Positions 23,553 to 31,277 of a stretch of 37,594 nucleotides of DNA are shown here, piece by piece. How positions within the stretch are numbered: position 1 is the first letter of the stretch; every line of letters begins with the position of its first letter. Below the pieces are notes generated by a model. It saw nothing but the letters and a program-made list of their open reading frames with translations. It made no database searches and was not told where the DNA came from. The position numbers and the translations under genes are program-made. The DNA is from Candidatus Similichlamydia laticola (GTDB taxonomy: Bacteria > Chlamydiota > Chlamydiia > Chlamydiales > Parilichlamydiaceae): the NCBI RefSeq assembly GCF_003339615.1, contig NZ_QQBG01000016.1:1-37594 (forward strand), read 5' to 3'.

Positions 23553-25684
23553 GCAATTTCTTCAAAAAGATGGGAAACTGGCTAAGCGGGGATCTGACAG
23601 TTGGGTCCATCGGAAGAACGAGTGATGTGGCTCTTGCCGTTGGTTTAACAGTTATTCTCGGTCTTATCATCGTTCCCATTCCCTCTGCTTTTTTGGATGC
23701 ATTGATTGCCCTTAACATCACCTTAGCTCTTTCTTTATTGATGGTAGCTATTTATGTTCCTAGTGCTGTGGAACTGTCTGTTTTTCCCTCTCTTCTTTTG
23801 ATCACAACGTTGTTTCGTCTTGGTCTAAACATTGCAACGACACGTGGTATTCTTCTTGAAGCTAATGCTGGGCACGTCATTTTTGCTTTCGGTAACTTTG
23901 TTGTCGGGGGCAATTACGTTGTAGGTCTCGTTCTCTTTCTCATTATCACTTTGGTTCAGTTTATTGTGATTACTAAGGGTGCTGAGCGCGTGGCCGAGGT
24001 CGCTGCTCGTTTTACATTGGATGCTTTGCCTGGTAAGCAGATGAGCATCGATGCAGATATGAGAGCAGGCATTCTTGACGCGAAACAAGCTCGAGCTAAA
24101 AGGCTAGAACTACAAAAGGAGAGCCAATTGTATGGTGCCATGGATGGTGCCATGAAGTTTGTTAAGGGAGATGCCATTGCTGGCATCGTTATTACTTTGA
24201 TCAATTTGGTCGGAGGCATTGTCATCGGTGTCTTCCTGATGGACTTAGACGTTGCCACTTCTTTAAGCACCTTTGCTCTTCTTTCTATTGGAGATGGCCT
24301 TGTCTCCCAAATTCCGGCTCTTATGATTTCTATTACAGCCGGAATCATTACGACACGTGTCACAACGGATCGTGATTCTAATTTGGGAAAGGAGATTTCA
24401 AATCAACTTTTGAAGCAGCCTAAGGGTTTAATGATCGCGGCTGCTGCTGCTTTCATGATGGGGCTCATCCCTGGTTTCCCTGCTGCTCCCTTTTCTATCC
24501 TTTCCATTATTCTCGGTGGTGTCAGCTACGTTTTATGGAAAGTGGATGCTAAAAGAAATCTGATGGGGTTAGGAGAACCTGGTGGCGACACGGCTGCGGT
24601 TCAAACAGATGTAGAGGGTCACTCTGTTATTGGGGGAACAGGGGATCAATACGCTTTAACTCTTCCGGTCATCTTGGAATTAGGTGATTATCTAAGTTTG
24701 CAAGTTAAGAAAGAGGGCAAGGGTTTTGGCTTTATTGAAGCCATGATTCCCAAGATGAGACAAGCACTTTACCATGAATTAGGTGTCCGGTTTCCTGGTG
24801 TTCATGTTCGAGTGGATAGTCCCAGTTTGGAGAAAGAAGAGTATGCTATTTTGTTGAATGAAGTGCCAGTTATTCGAGGGAGGATTGTGGCTGATCATCT
24901 TCTCACTAATGAGGTGGAGGAGACCTTAAAAAGGTATAATTTGCCTTTTCAAGCTTATAAAAATGGTCCTAGCATGCCCTCTCTTTGGGTCCCGAGAAAA
25001 TACGAATCTATCTTACGTAAAGCAGGTATCAAACATTGGAAGCCTTTAGAAGTTTTAATCTTGCACCTTTCCATTTTCTTTCGTCACTACACGATGGAGT
25101 TTGTTGGTATTCAAGAAGTCCGTGGGATGTTGGAATTCTTAGAAAGGTCTTTTCCAGACCTTGTTAAAGAGGTAACACGTCTTATCCCTCTACAGAAGAT
25201 GACAGAAATATTTAGGAGATTGGTCCAGGAGCAGGTTTCCATTAAGGATCTGAGGACTATCATGGAGTCTTTGAGTGAGTGGGCACAATCTGAAAAAGAT
25301 ACAGTTCTCTTGACAGAATATGTGAGATCCTCTCTGAAGAGATATATCAGTTATAAGTATTCTCAAGGACAGTCGGTTATTTCTGTTTATGTTCTCGACC
25401 CAGAGATCGAGGATATTGTACGTGGAGCGATCAAACAAACCTCTGCTGGTTCCTATCTTGCATTGGATCCAGACTCTGTGCAGTTGATCCTACAAGCTTT
25501 TCGAAGTGTCATTACACCTCCTCCTCCAGGTGCACAGCCTCCTGTCGTTTTGACAGCCATTGATGTTCGACGATTCGTACGTAAACTCATTGAAATGGAA
25601 ATTCAAGACGTTGCCGTTGTGTCTTATCAGGAAATTATTCCAGAGATCCGTATTCAGCCCTTGGGAAGAATCCAACTGAGATAG
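23549..25684 (+). CDS. sctV: Type III secretion export-gate protein SctV (CdsV)
   Basis: SctV (LcrD/CdsV) forms the nonameric export gate of the injectisome. The 711-residue protein has about eight N-terminal membrane segments (residues 25-330). The FHIPEP family motif RLGLNIATTRGILL is at 90-103, and the cytoplasmic loop AARFTLDALPGKQMSIDAD is conserved. The C-terminal half is the soluble gate domain that docks substrate-chaperone complexes, including the gatekeeper. Length agrees with Chlamydia CdsV (about 708). It is coupled to sctU by a 4-bp overlap, and copN follows after 24 bp. This gene order, sctU-sctV-copN, matches C. trachomatis CT091-CT090-CT089 in sequence of neighbours. Confidence 0.96.
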   Translation: MSNFFKKMGNWLSGDLTVGSIGRTSDVALAVGLTVILGLIIVPIPSAFLDALIALNITLALSLLMVAIYVPSAVELSVFPSLLLITTLFRLGLNIATTRGILLEANAGHVIFAFGNFVVGGNYVVGLVLFLIITLVQFIVITKGAERVAEVAARFTLDALPGKQMSIDADMRAGILDAKQARAKRLELQKESQLYGAMDGAMKFVKGDAIAGIVITLINLVGGIVIGVFLMDLDVATSLSTFALLSIGDGLVSQIPALMISITAGIITTRVTTDRDSNLGKEISNQLLKQPKGLMIAAAAAFMMGLIPGFPAAPFSILSIILGGVSYVLWKVDAKRNLMGLGEPGGDTAAVQTDVEGHSVIGGTGDQYALTLPVILELGDYLSLQVKKEGKGFGFIEAMIPKMRQALYHELGVRFPGVHVRVDSPSLEKEEYAILLNEVPVIRGRIVADHLLTNEVEETLKRYNLPFQAYKNGPSMPSLWVPRKYESILRKAGIKHWKPLEVLILHLSIFFRHYTMEFVGIQEVRGMLEFLERSFPDLVKEVTRLIPLQKMTEIFRRLVQEQVSIKDLRTIMESLSEWAQSEKDTVLLTEYVRSSLKRYISYKYSQGQSVISVYVLDPEIEDIVRGAIKQTSAGSYLALDPDSVQLILQAFRSVITPPPPGAQPPVVLTAIDVRRFVRKLIEMEIQDVAVVSYQEIIPEIRIQPLGRIQLR

Positions 25685-25708
25685 CCAGATCAAGAAATAG
25701 GTCTTACT

Positions 25709-26968
25709 ATGTCGAACCGGATTGACCCTTCGATCTATGGAAAGGGAGCTTTTTCTCTTCAAGAGGGAACTCTTGCTTTAAACAACGAGTTGAAAGTGAT
25801 CAATATGGAGGTTAAACAAGATTCCTTCGTTGGTCTTCTTACTCAAGGGATGTTATCTCGTTTTCAGGGATTGCACGGTGTGCGACGTGAAAAAGAGAAC
25901 TTGCGGGCGAGGAAGAGAATTCGCAAAAGTGCAAGAATGACCGAAGGAGAGGGCGGAATTGTTGCTGAGATTAAAGAATCAGTTAAGGAAAGAGCAGCTC
26001 GGTATCAAGAAGAAAATGAGGAGTTAGACGAACAACATCTCATTGCGCTTCAAAGCCAGGTCAATTCTGAAGATGATCAGGAGACTATTCTCAATAAGAT
26101 CAAGATCTATTTTCAAGATTGGTCTCTTGTCGATGAAGTTTTGGATTTTTTGTCGGAAGGCGCCAATCCTGCACTTTTAGCTAAACTAAACCAGCTAAAA
26201 GAACGTATTCGTTCTGATTACGGTCGGGAGATTGTTGCTGGAAGAAACATGGGGCAAGAATCCAGGTTTTTTTCTAAACATGGACTAGGGTCTCCAGCTC
26301 TCTTAAGGAAGATGTACCTTGACATCACGGGGAATCCCAGAACGGCACCAGACCTATTTGAAGAGCTATCCAATCGTTTTTCTTATCCACAACTGCGTAA
26401 AGTTATTGGTTTTCTTCTTCGATCTTTGGGTGCAGATTTACGATCTAAGGGCCCCTCTATTTCCCACGGTGAGCTATTTCGTCTTCTGAGTGAAACACGT
26501 GTGGCCCAAGCCATTTTGGGTGTTTTCCGTTTTTTCAAAGGAAGGGAGAAACTAGTGAACCGGCTTTTTTCTCAAAATGGACTTGACTCTCTACCACAAA
26601 TGAGTTTCGAAATCATGGCCAAGACTTTTATGCGATTTGTTATGGATCGCTTCCCAAGTCCAGAGAATGCTCGTCATCTTTTGGGCCAAATGGGGGTACA
26701 TGACTCTGTACCCGGTCTCATCATCTTAGGGATGCAAGTACGAGATGCTTTACGAGAGGTAGATCCTTATAAGCTATTTGGTTATGGCGGGGATCCTCAT
26801 GCTGCCCTGCTACACAAGGAAGAATTAGCAAAAACAATGTTGGAAGTATTAGAGGGACTTGAAGATGAGTACGAAGATATTTTAGAAGAGGAAGAAGAGA
26901 GCGAGAAAGACGAGGACGATTCGGAAGAAGATGAATTGGACGAAGATAACGAAGACGACCTGGCCTAA
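25709..26968 (+). CDS. copN: Type III secretion gatekeeper CopN (SctW/YopN-TyeA type)
   Basis: CopN plugs the type III secretion channel until host contact, and in Chlamydia it is also secreted as an effector that binds tubulin. The 419-residue protein has a polar N-terminal secretion and chaperone-binding region (residues 1-70), a charged linker, then helical YopN/MxiC-type repeats (about 110-375) that include a TyeA-like end. The last 36 residues are extremely acidic, with 25 Asp or Glu (for example DEDDSEEDELDEDNEDD). I do not remember such a tail in C. trachomatis CopN. The start codon is ATG at 25709. The next gene encodes a CesT-like chaperone, the usual partner. Tubulin binding cannot be judged from the sequence. 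Confidence 0.88.
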   Translation: MSNRIDPSIYGKGAFSLQEGTLALNNELKVINMEVKQDSFVGLLTQGMLSRFQGLHGVRREKENLRARKRIRKSARMTEGEGGIVAEIKESVKERAARYQEENEELDEQHLIALQSQVNSEDDQETILNKIKIYFQDWSLVDEVLDFLSEGANPALLAKLNQLKERIRSDYGREIVAGRNMGQESRFFSKHGLGSPALLRKMYLDITGNPRTAPDLFEELSNRFSYPQLRKVIGFLLRSLGADLRSKGPSISHGELFRLLSETRVAQAILGVFRFFKGREKLVNRLFSQNGLDSLPQMSFEIMAKTFMRFVMDRFPSPENARHLLGQMGVHDSVPGLIILGMQVRDALREVDPYKLFGYGGDPHAALLHKEELAKTMLEVLEGLEDEYEDILEEEEESEKDEDDSEEDELDEDNEDDLA

Positions 26969-26998
26969 TCCGCTTGATAGTTGAGGTAGAGGCTTAAA

Positions 26999-27418
26999 GT
27001 GTATTATTTGTCCTTTGAGGAACTGATAAAAGAACTTGCAGAGCGGTGGATAGGATTTCAAATAGAACTGAACGGAAAGACGTCTTGTGTCCTCCGGACA
27101 GAGAGTGAATTAGACCTCTTTTTGGAGGCAGATTCGAGGAGGTCTCTTGTGTACGCTATCTGCTTTTTAGGAGAGGTTACAGGTGTAGGCGGCGAAGGAA
27201 AGCCCCTGCTCTTGCGTCTCTTACAAGAAAATTTGCACGCTCAGCACTCTGGTGTTTTTGGAATAGACACAGAAAACCATCGCTTCAGCTTACACAAAAC
27301 CTATCGGTTAGAAAATTTGAGCGCGGACCACTTCTCTGATGATCTTGCTAGGCTCCATAACAAAGGGCTGTTATGGACGGAGGTCATCAAAGGAACTAAA
27401 CCGTTACCTGCTTTATAG
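26999..27418 (+). CDS. Type III secretion chaperone, Scc1/SycE-like
   Basis: This 139-residue acidic protein has the size and pattern of class I (CesT/SycE) chaperones, which dimerise and hold a secreted protein ready for export: an N-terminal helix (FEELIKELAERWIG), a strand-rich middle, and a helix ending in the FSDDLARLHNKG segment. It starts with GTG at 26999 with GAGGTAGAGG upstream. Its place directly after copN is that of Scc1 (CT088) in C. trachomatis, so CopN is the inferred client. In Chlamydia CopN needs Scc1 together with Scc4, and no Scc4 is seen here. The individual sequence similarity is too weak for a firm symbol. Confidence 0.75.
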   Translation: MYYLSFEELIKELAERWIGFQIELNGKTSCVLRTESELDLFLEADSRRSLVYAICFLGEVTGVGGEGKPLLLRLLQENLHAQHSGVFGIDTENHRFSLHKTYRLENLSADHFSDDLARLHNKGLLWTEVIKGTKPLPAL

Positions 27419-27423
27419 GCTTT

Positions 27424-27918
27424 TCACCAGAAGACATCTTCATCATACGCATCTGGGTCACGTAGACCGTGCCAATTTCTCCCCTGTTGCCGGGAAGAGT
27501 GAGTACAGTCATGCGTATGATCTTCACTAGATACATCAGTGTAAGCATCCTCAAGTCCTTCTGTTGTTTCTAGGTCTCGACGTGTGAAGCCTCGATTATG
27601 GTCTGTTTGATGGTAACCTGTATCACTGGCATCGGAATGACCTTCACTTGAGCTGGCTTCTCCCAGTGTCCCTATAGTTGGGTTGTCTGCATAGGCACCC
27701 CTCACCTGGCGTCGTACAGGTGCGTAATCTTGGCTATGCCCAATTTCTTTAAGGGCTTGTAACCTTTCTTTTTCTTCCTCGATGCGTGCCTTGAGATCTT
27801 CGGCCTCTTGGAGGTACTTAGAAAGTTCTTTTTTGGGAACAAGCCCCAATTTGAGCCACTGCTCTAAATTCGCCCGTTCTTCTTCAAGCTTTCTGAGTCG
27901 TTCGCTTTTACCGGCCAT
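27424..27918 (-). CDS. Hypothetical protein: coiled coil plus disordered tail
   Basis: This 164-residue protein is not recognised. Residues 1-60 form a strong coiled coil rich in Glu, Lys and Leu (LRKLEEERANLEQWLKLGL, then YLQEAEDLKARIEEEKERL). Residues 65-164 are polar and probably disordered, rich in Ser, Thr, Asp and His, with DASDTGYHQTDHNRG and ending in DEDVFW. There is no signal peptide. It is convergent with the CopN chaperone gene, stop codons 5 bp apart, and a GGGGGAG lies ahead of its ATG. The coil-then-disordered layout next to secretion genes would fit a type III substrate or accessory protein, but that is only an inference from position. Confidence 0.65.
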   Translation of the reverse strand: MAGKSERLRKLEEERANLEQWLKLGLVPKKELSKYLQEAEDLKARIEEEKERLQALKEIGHSQDYAPVRRQVRGAYADNPTIGTLGEASSSEGHSDASDTGYHQTDHNRGFTRRDLETTEGLEDAYTDVSSEDHTHDCTHSSRQQGRNWHGLRDPDAYDEDVFW

Positions 27919-28088
27919 ACCTTGCTTTCTCCCCCAGGGCGATTATTTCCTCTTATTCATCGGATTAACGAATTTTAGTAAAGTCGACTTAATACCGCAT
28001 CGTATACCTCAGAGAACCGGGGCATACAGGATGATAGATGCAAAAGCGGAAGAAGTTCCCCCTTCCAGGGCAAGAGGATGAAGCAGTA

Positions 28089-28104
28089 TTGACTGTAAAG
28101 TCAA
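28089..28104. promoter_or_regulatory. 16-bp palindrome, possible operator over a -35 box
   Basis: TTGACT and AGTCAA form perfect 6-bp arms around GTAA. The left arm is itself a near-consensus -35 hexamer, so a protein bound here would compete with RNA polymerase. This is inferred from sequence only. Confidence 0.35.
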
Positions 28105-28153
28105 GCCAACGATATCTGAAGTTTGATCTCTCCAGTGAAATTCTCTACGGAGC

Positions 28154-28175
28154 TCTCCAAGGGGGACTTGGGAGA
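28154..28175 (+). other. Stable hairpin in the slc1 leader region
   Basis: TCTCCAAG (28154-28161) pairs with CTTGGGAGA (28167-28175) with a single bulged G, around a five-base loop. No T-run follows, so it is not a terminator. It could lie in the 5' leader of slc1. Confidence 0.4.
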
Positions 28176-28317
28176 CGAAAAAGGGTCGACTTTCAAGTCA
28201 GTTCCCTCATCCCGAGATGATGTTTGTTTGTTCTTCTCATTGCAAACCAGTTCCTGACGCTGTTAAAGTTCAGAGAGACAAACCACTCTTTTTTCAGTGC
28301 TTTATGGGGGACATCGA

Positions 28318-28905
28318 ATGTCTTTTGAAAATGCAAAACGCAACTTAGTAGAACTAGGGAAAGCCTTGGGGCTGGATGGTCTTGACTTTGACGAGAACAA
28401 TACTTGTATCCTCGCGATAGATAATGACTTTTCCATGCACATGACCTACGAAACGACATCAAAGAAACTGTACATTTACTCGCCTCTGCTTGATTCCTTC
28501 CCTGAAGATAAAGACATTCTGATGAAGTTATACGAGACTCTTCTCAGAGGCTCTATTTTAGGTGGACAAATGGCAGGAGGCGGTGTTGGAATTGCACCAG
28601 AGGAGCAGTTAATCTTGATCCACTCTACCCTTGACATGGCCGCTGCATTTCCAGATGCTCTAAAAGAGTTCGCTCCCCTCTATGTGGAGATCGTTGATGC
28701 TTGGAGAAAAGCTTGTGCCAGCATTTGCGCAGGTCAAGAAGTAGACCTTTCTACTCTTCCTGTTTTAGCAGGCAAGAATGCGGAGCAAATTTCGGGTATG
28801 GCTGGAGGTGTCACCGGTGGAGCGAATCCTTCTTCCCCCGGTTCATCTGAGGAGAATTCTGGAGGAGTTCAGAAAGGTGGGACGGACGGTTTCATTCGTA
28901 TCTAA
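28318..28905 (+). CDS. slc1: Type III secretion chaperone, Slc1-like
   Basis: Slc1 is the chlamydial CesT-family chaperone for early effectors such as Tarp. The start is ATG at 28318 with GGGGG seven bases upstream, rather than the frame start at 28297. The 195-residue protein begins with SFENAKRNLVELGKALGL and has a strand-rich middle with MHMTYETTSKKLYIYSPLLD, the usual layout of the family. The core ends near residue 160. A Gly/Ser-rich tail of about 35 residues follows, longer than in C. trachomatis Slc1 (CT043, about 168 residues from memory). Identification rests on the fold pattern and on ssb being the next gene, as in Chlamydia CT043-CT044. Confidence 0.8.
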   Translation: MSFENAKRNLVELGKALGLDGLDFDENNTCILAIDNDFSMHMTYETTSKKLYIYSPLLDSFPEDKDILMKLYETLLRGSILGGQMAGGGVGIAPEEQLILIHSTLDMAAAFPDALKEFAPLYVEIVDAWRKACASICAGQEVDLSTLPVLAGKNAEQISGMAGGVTGGANPSSPGSSEENSGGVQKGGTDGFIRI

Positions 28906-28916
28906 TTTCAGGCTCT

Positions 28917-28935
28917 AGGGGGGCGCTGTCCCCCT
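28917..28935 (+). terminator. GC-rich hairpin after slc1
   Basis: AGGGGG (28917-28922) pairs with CCCCCT (28930-28935) around a seven-base loop, just after the slc1 stop. It has no T-run, so termination would be weak, and its last base begins the ssb -35 box. Confidence 0.4.
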
Positions 28936-28963
28936 TGCACAATTGCTATCTGCCTGATAAACT
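28935..28963 (+). promoter_or_regulatory. Candidate promoter of ssb
   Basis: TTGCAC (28935-28940) and TAAACT (28958-28963) are 17 bp apart. The ssb start lies 58 bp further on. This indicates that ssb is transcribed at least partly independently of slc1. Confidence 0.5.
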
Positions 28964-29021
28964 CCGGCCTTCTTTTGGAACCGTTTACGGGCGGCTTTCG
29001 TTACCTAAGGTCTTTACTGCA

Positions 29022-29531
29022 ATGAACTTTGTCGAGATTATTGGAAATATCGTCACAGAACCCGAAAAGAGGGTAACCTCGGGTGGTGCGAAGATGACGG
29101 TCTTAGTTATTGCAGATAACCAAAAAAAAGGGGAGAAGGACGAGGTCCTCTGGTGGAGAGTTGTCGTTTGGGAGGGTGAGTTAGAGCGTGTTCTACCTCA
29201 TTTGAAGAAAGGATCTCGTGTCATTGTTTACGGGACTATGCGCAAGCCAAGGACGTATGCTGACAGTAATGGCACCTACCAAGCTTCTTTAGAGCTTAAA
29301 GCTTTTGTCATTCGTTTTCTTCCTGGGTCTCGCCCAGAAGGTGATTCTCTTTCTGTTTCCAGATCCCCCTTAGAAGGGGAAAAGGAAGGGGAGGGATCCG
29401 ACTTTTCAGGCGATATTGAGTACACTGGTTTTTCTGCTTCTTCTCAACCAGCAGGTTTTTCCCCCGGAAAAGGAAGGGGAGGGCTTTACGGTTCTGAGGA
29501 AGTCTATTCTGAAGATGCCTCCCCTTTTTAA
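29022..29531 (+). CDS. ssb: Single-stranded DNA-binding protein
   Basis: SSB coats single-stranded DNA in replication, repair and recombination. The start is ATG at 29022 (MNFVEIIGNI), with TAAGG upstream; the longer frame from 28935 would run over the promoter. The 169-residue protein has the OB fold at residues 1-101 (WWRVVVW, KGSRVIVYGTMRKPRTY). A flexible Gly/Ser-rich linker follows. The acidic tip ends in EDASPF, which keeps the D-x-x-P-F-type tail that binds DnaG, PriA and other partners, two of which are in this window. It follows an Slc1-like gene as in Chlamydia and precedes aspS by 24 bp. Confidence 0.93.
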   Translation: MNFVEIIGNIVTEPEKRVTSGGAKMTVLVIADNQKKGEKDEVLWWRVVVWEGELERVLPHLKKGSRVIVYGTMRKPRTYADSNGTYQASLELKAFVIRFLPGSRPEGDSLSVSRSPLEGEKEGEGSDFSGDIEYTGFSASSQPAGFSPGKGRGGLYGSEEVYSEDASPF

Positions 29532-29555
29532 TATCCCTTTTGTGTGAAGGGAGTC

Positions 29556-31277
29556 ATGCTGCGTCGTGTTTTTTCAAGGGATTTGCCCTCTTATCTCGGT
29601 GAGAGAGTTGTCGTTCAGGGCTGGTTGCATGCTTTGAGATCTCTGGGAGGGATCGCTTTTCTTTTGGTTAGGGACCGAGATGGCCTTGTCCAGGTCGTTC
29701 TGAGGGAAGAAGGGATTTCCCGTTTGAAAGATATCCATATTGGGACTGTTCTTTCCGTTTCTGGGCTTGTGTCGTCATCTAAAAGAAAAGATGGCGCCCC
29801 GGAACTAACAGATGTCATTGTCGATGTCGTTTCCCCTGTACTTGAGGCTCCCTTTTGGGATTATACGAGAGACCAGGTTGATGTTGATCTTGATTTTCTT
29901 CTGGATCACAGGGGTTTCTCACTACGGAATCCTGTTCTTGCTTCCGTTTTTCATATTCAAGGTGAGATTGCATGGGCCTTCCGTTCTTACATGAGAGACA
30001 AGTTGGAAGCTCGTGAGTTTTTTGGTCCTTGTTTGCTTCCTGGAGCCTCTGAAGGGGGAGCGGAGGTCTTCTTTACAGATTATTTTGGAGCTACAGCGAC
30101 TTTAGCTCAAAGCAGTCAACTATATAAGCAAATTTTGGTTGGTGTTTATGAGCGCGTCTTTTCGATCATGCCGTTTTTCCGTGCGGATCCTTCTCACACA
30201 ACAAGGCATCTGTCTGAGGGGAAACAACTGGAGTTCGAGGCAGGTTTCTATACTCTAGCAGATCTCCTTGTGACTCTAGAAGATCTTCTGCGTCATATTG
30301 TGAGGCATCTTTCAGCTACTTGTCCAAGAGCAAGTGGTTTGCTCCTTCTTCCTGATGATGCTTTTCCTCGAATTTCTTTCCGTGAAGCGTGCCAAATTCT
30401 TGGAGAAGCCTCTTTGAGTGACTTGGGCTCTGCTGAGGAGAAGAAACTTTCAATCTGGGCGAAAGAAGAGTACGGGTCCGACTTTTTATTTGTCACTCAC
30501 TGGCCCCGTTCTGTCCGTCCATTTTATTCTGCACCATCCTCATGTGAGCAGGAAAGTGAGACCTTTGATTTGCTCTGTTCTGGTATTGAGATCACGTCTG
30601 GAGGTGTCAGAAGGCATACCTATGAGCAGGTTATGCAAGGTTTAGCCGAATTCAATTTGAGTCCTGTACCTTTTAAAATTTATCTACAGGCCTTTAAAGC
30701 GGGAATGCCTCCTCATGGGGGTTTCGGGATAGGGCTAGAAAGGCTGACAATGGTTTTACTCGGTCTTAAAAATATTCGAGAGGGCTCCCTTTTCCCTTCT
30801 GATTACAAAAGAATTGCTTCTGAAAAACAAGAAACTTTGAAGGGTGAAGAGATTCATTCAGAAGTGATTCATTTGTTGAGAAGGCGATGTGTCACCTTTT
30901 CCCTTTGTTCTTCAGAAAAAATTTCGGCGGAAACAAAAGGATTGAAGGCTCTTCTTCTTATGGGCAAACGTTCAGGAACTTTTTTTCAAGCTAATCTTCT
31001 ATTGCGTTCCAGGCTAAACATGCGAGTTCTAAGTCAAATCGTTGGTGAAGAACTTACTTTTGCCGATCCTAAAGTTATTGAAGACCAGTTTGGCTTGAAG
31101 GTTGGTAGTATTCCTCCTTGTGGTTCTTTGTTTGGTGTCAGAACTTTTCTAGATAAGGAGGCCCATGAACTGAAAGAATGCATATATTTCAGTTCGGGCA
31201 AACCAGGCGAATCTATTGTTTTAGAAGGGCCCTTCCCTCTGCTTGGGCATCAAGAGGTCGTAGAAATCTCTATTTAG
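29556..31277 (+). CDS. aspS: Archaeal-type aspartyl-tRNA synthetase fused to a YbaK-like editing domain
   Basis: The class II synthetase charges tRNA-Asp, and possibly tRNA-Asn, with aspartate. From ATG 29556 it has 573 residues; GTG at 29544 is an alternative start. Residues 1-100 are an OB-fold tRNA-binding domain (VVQGWLHALRSLGGIAFLLV). The core ends near residue 420. Motif 2 is FFRADPSHTTRHLSEGKQLEF and motif 3 is GGFGIGLERLTMVLLGLKNI, both in the archaeal/eukaryotic form with the NIRE loop, and no bacterial-type GAD insert is present. Residues 430-573 match the YbaK/ProX deacylase fold: a lysine in GLKALLL at about 464, then LKVGSIPPCGSL, then YFSSGKPGESIVL. A His at the position that is Trp in discriminating archaeal enzymes suggests a relaxed, tRNA-Asn-accepting form. 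The stop overlaps lysS by 4 bp. Confidence 0.85.
   Translation: MLRRVFSRDLPSYLGERVVVQGWLHALRSLGGIAFLLVRDRDGLVQVVLREEGISRLKDIHIGTVLSVSGLVSSSKRKDGAPELTDVIVDVVSPVLEAPFWDYTRDQVDVDLDFLLDHRGFSLRNPVLASVFHIQGEIAWAFRSYMRDKLEAREFFGPCLLPGASEGGAEVFFTDYFGATATLAQSSQLYKQILVGVYERVFSIMPFFRADPSHTTRHLSEGKQLEFEAGFYTLADLLVTLEDLLRHIVRHLSATCPRASGLLLLPDDAFPRISFREACQILGEASLSDLGSAEEKKLSIWAKEEYGSDFLFVTHWPRSVRPFYSAPSSCEQESETFDLLCSGIEITSGGVRRHTYEQVMQGLAEFNLSPVPFKIYLQAFKAGMPPHGGFGIGLERLTMVLLGLKNIREGSLFPSDYKRIASEKQETLKGEEIHSEVIHLLRRRCVTFSLCSSEKISAETKGLKALLLMGKRSGTFFQANLLLRSRLNMRVLSQIVGEELTFADPKVIEDQFGLKVGSIPPCGSLFGVRTFLDKEAHELKECIYFSSGKPGESIVLEGPFPLLGHQEVVEISI

Larger units (their letters stand above)
27919..28317. other. 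399-bp intergenic region with two structured elements
   Basis: No gene is supported here. It holds the upstream sequences of the coiled-coil gene (leftward) and of slc1 (rightward). A perfect palindrome, TTGACTGTAAAGTCAA, is at 28089-28104. TTGACT is also a fair -35 box, with TATCTG 18 bp downstream as a poor -10 box. A strong hairpin is at 28154-28175. Nearer slc1, TTGCAA (28240-28245) and TTAAAG (28263-28268) are 17 bp apart and could be a weak promoter. A 60-codon frame at 28038-28220 has no ribosome binding site or recognisable product and is not called. Confidence 0.5.

Noticed and set aside
28038-28220. A 60-codon plus-strand frame in the region ahead of slc1
   Set aside because: There is no ribosome binding site, and it covers the palindrome and hairpin, which suggest regulatory rather than coding sequence.
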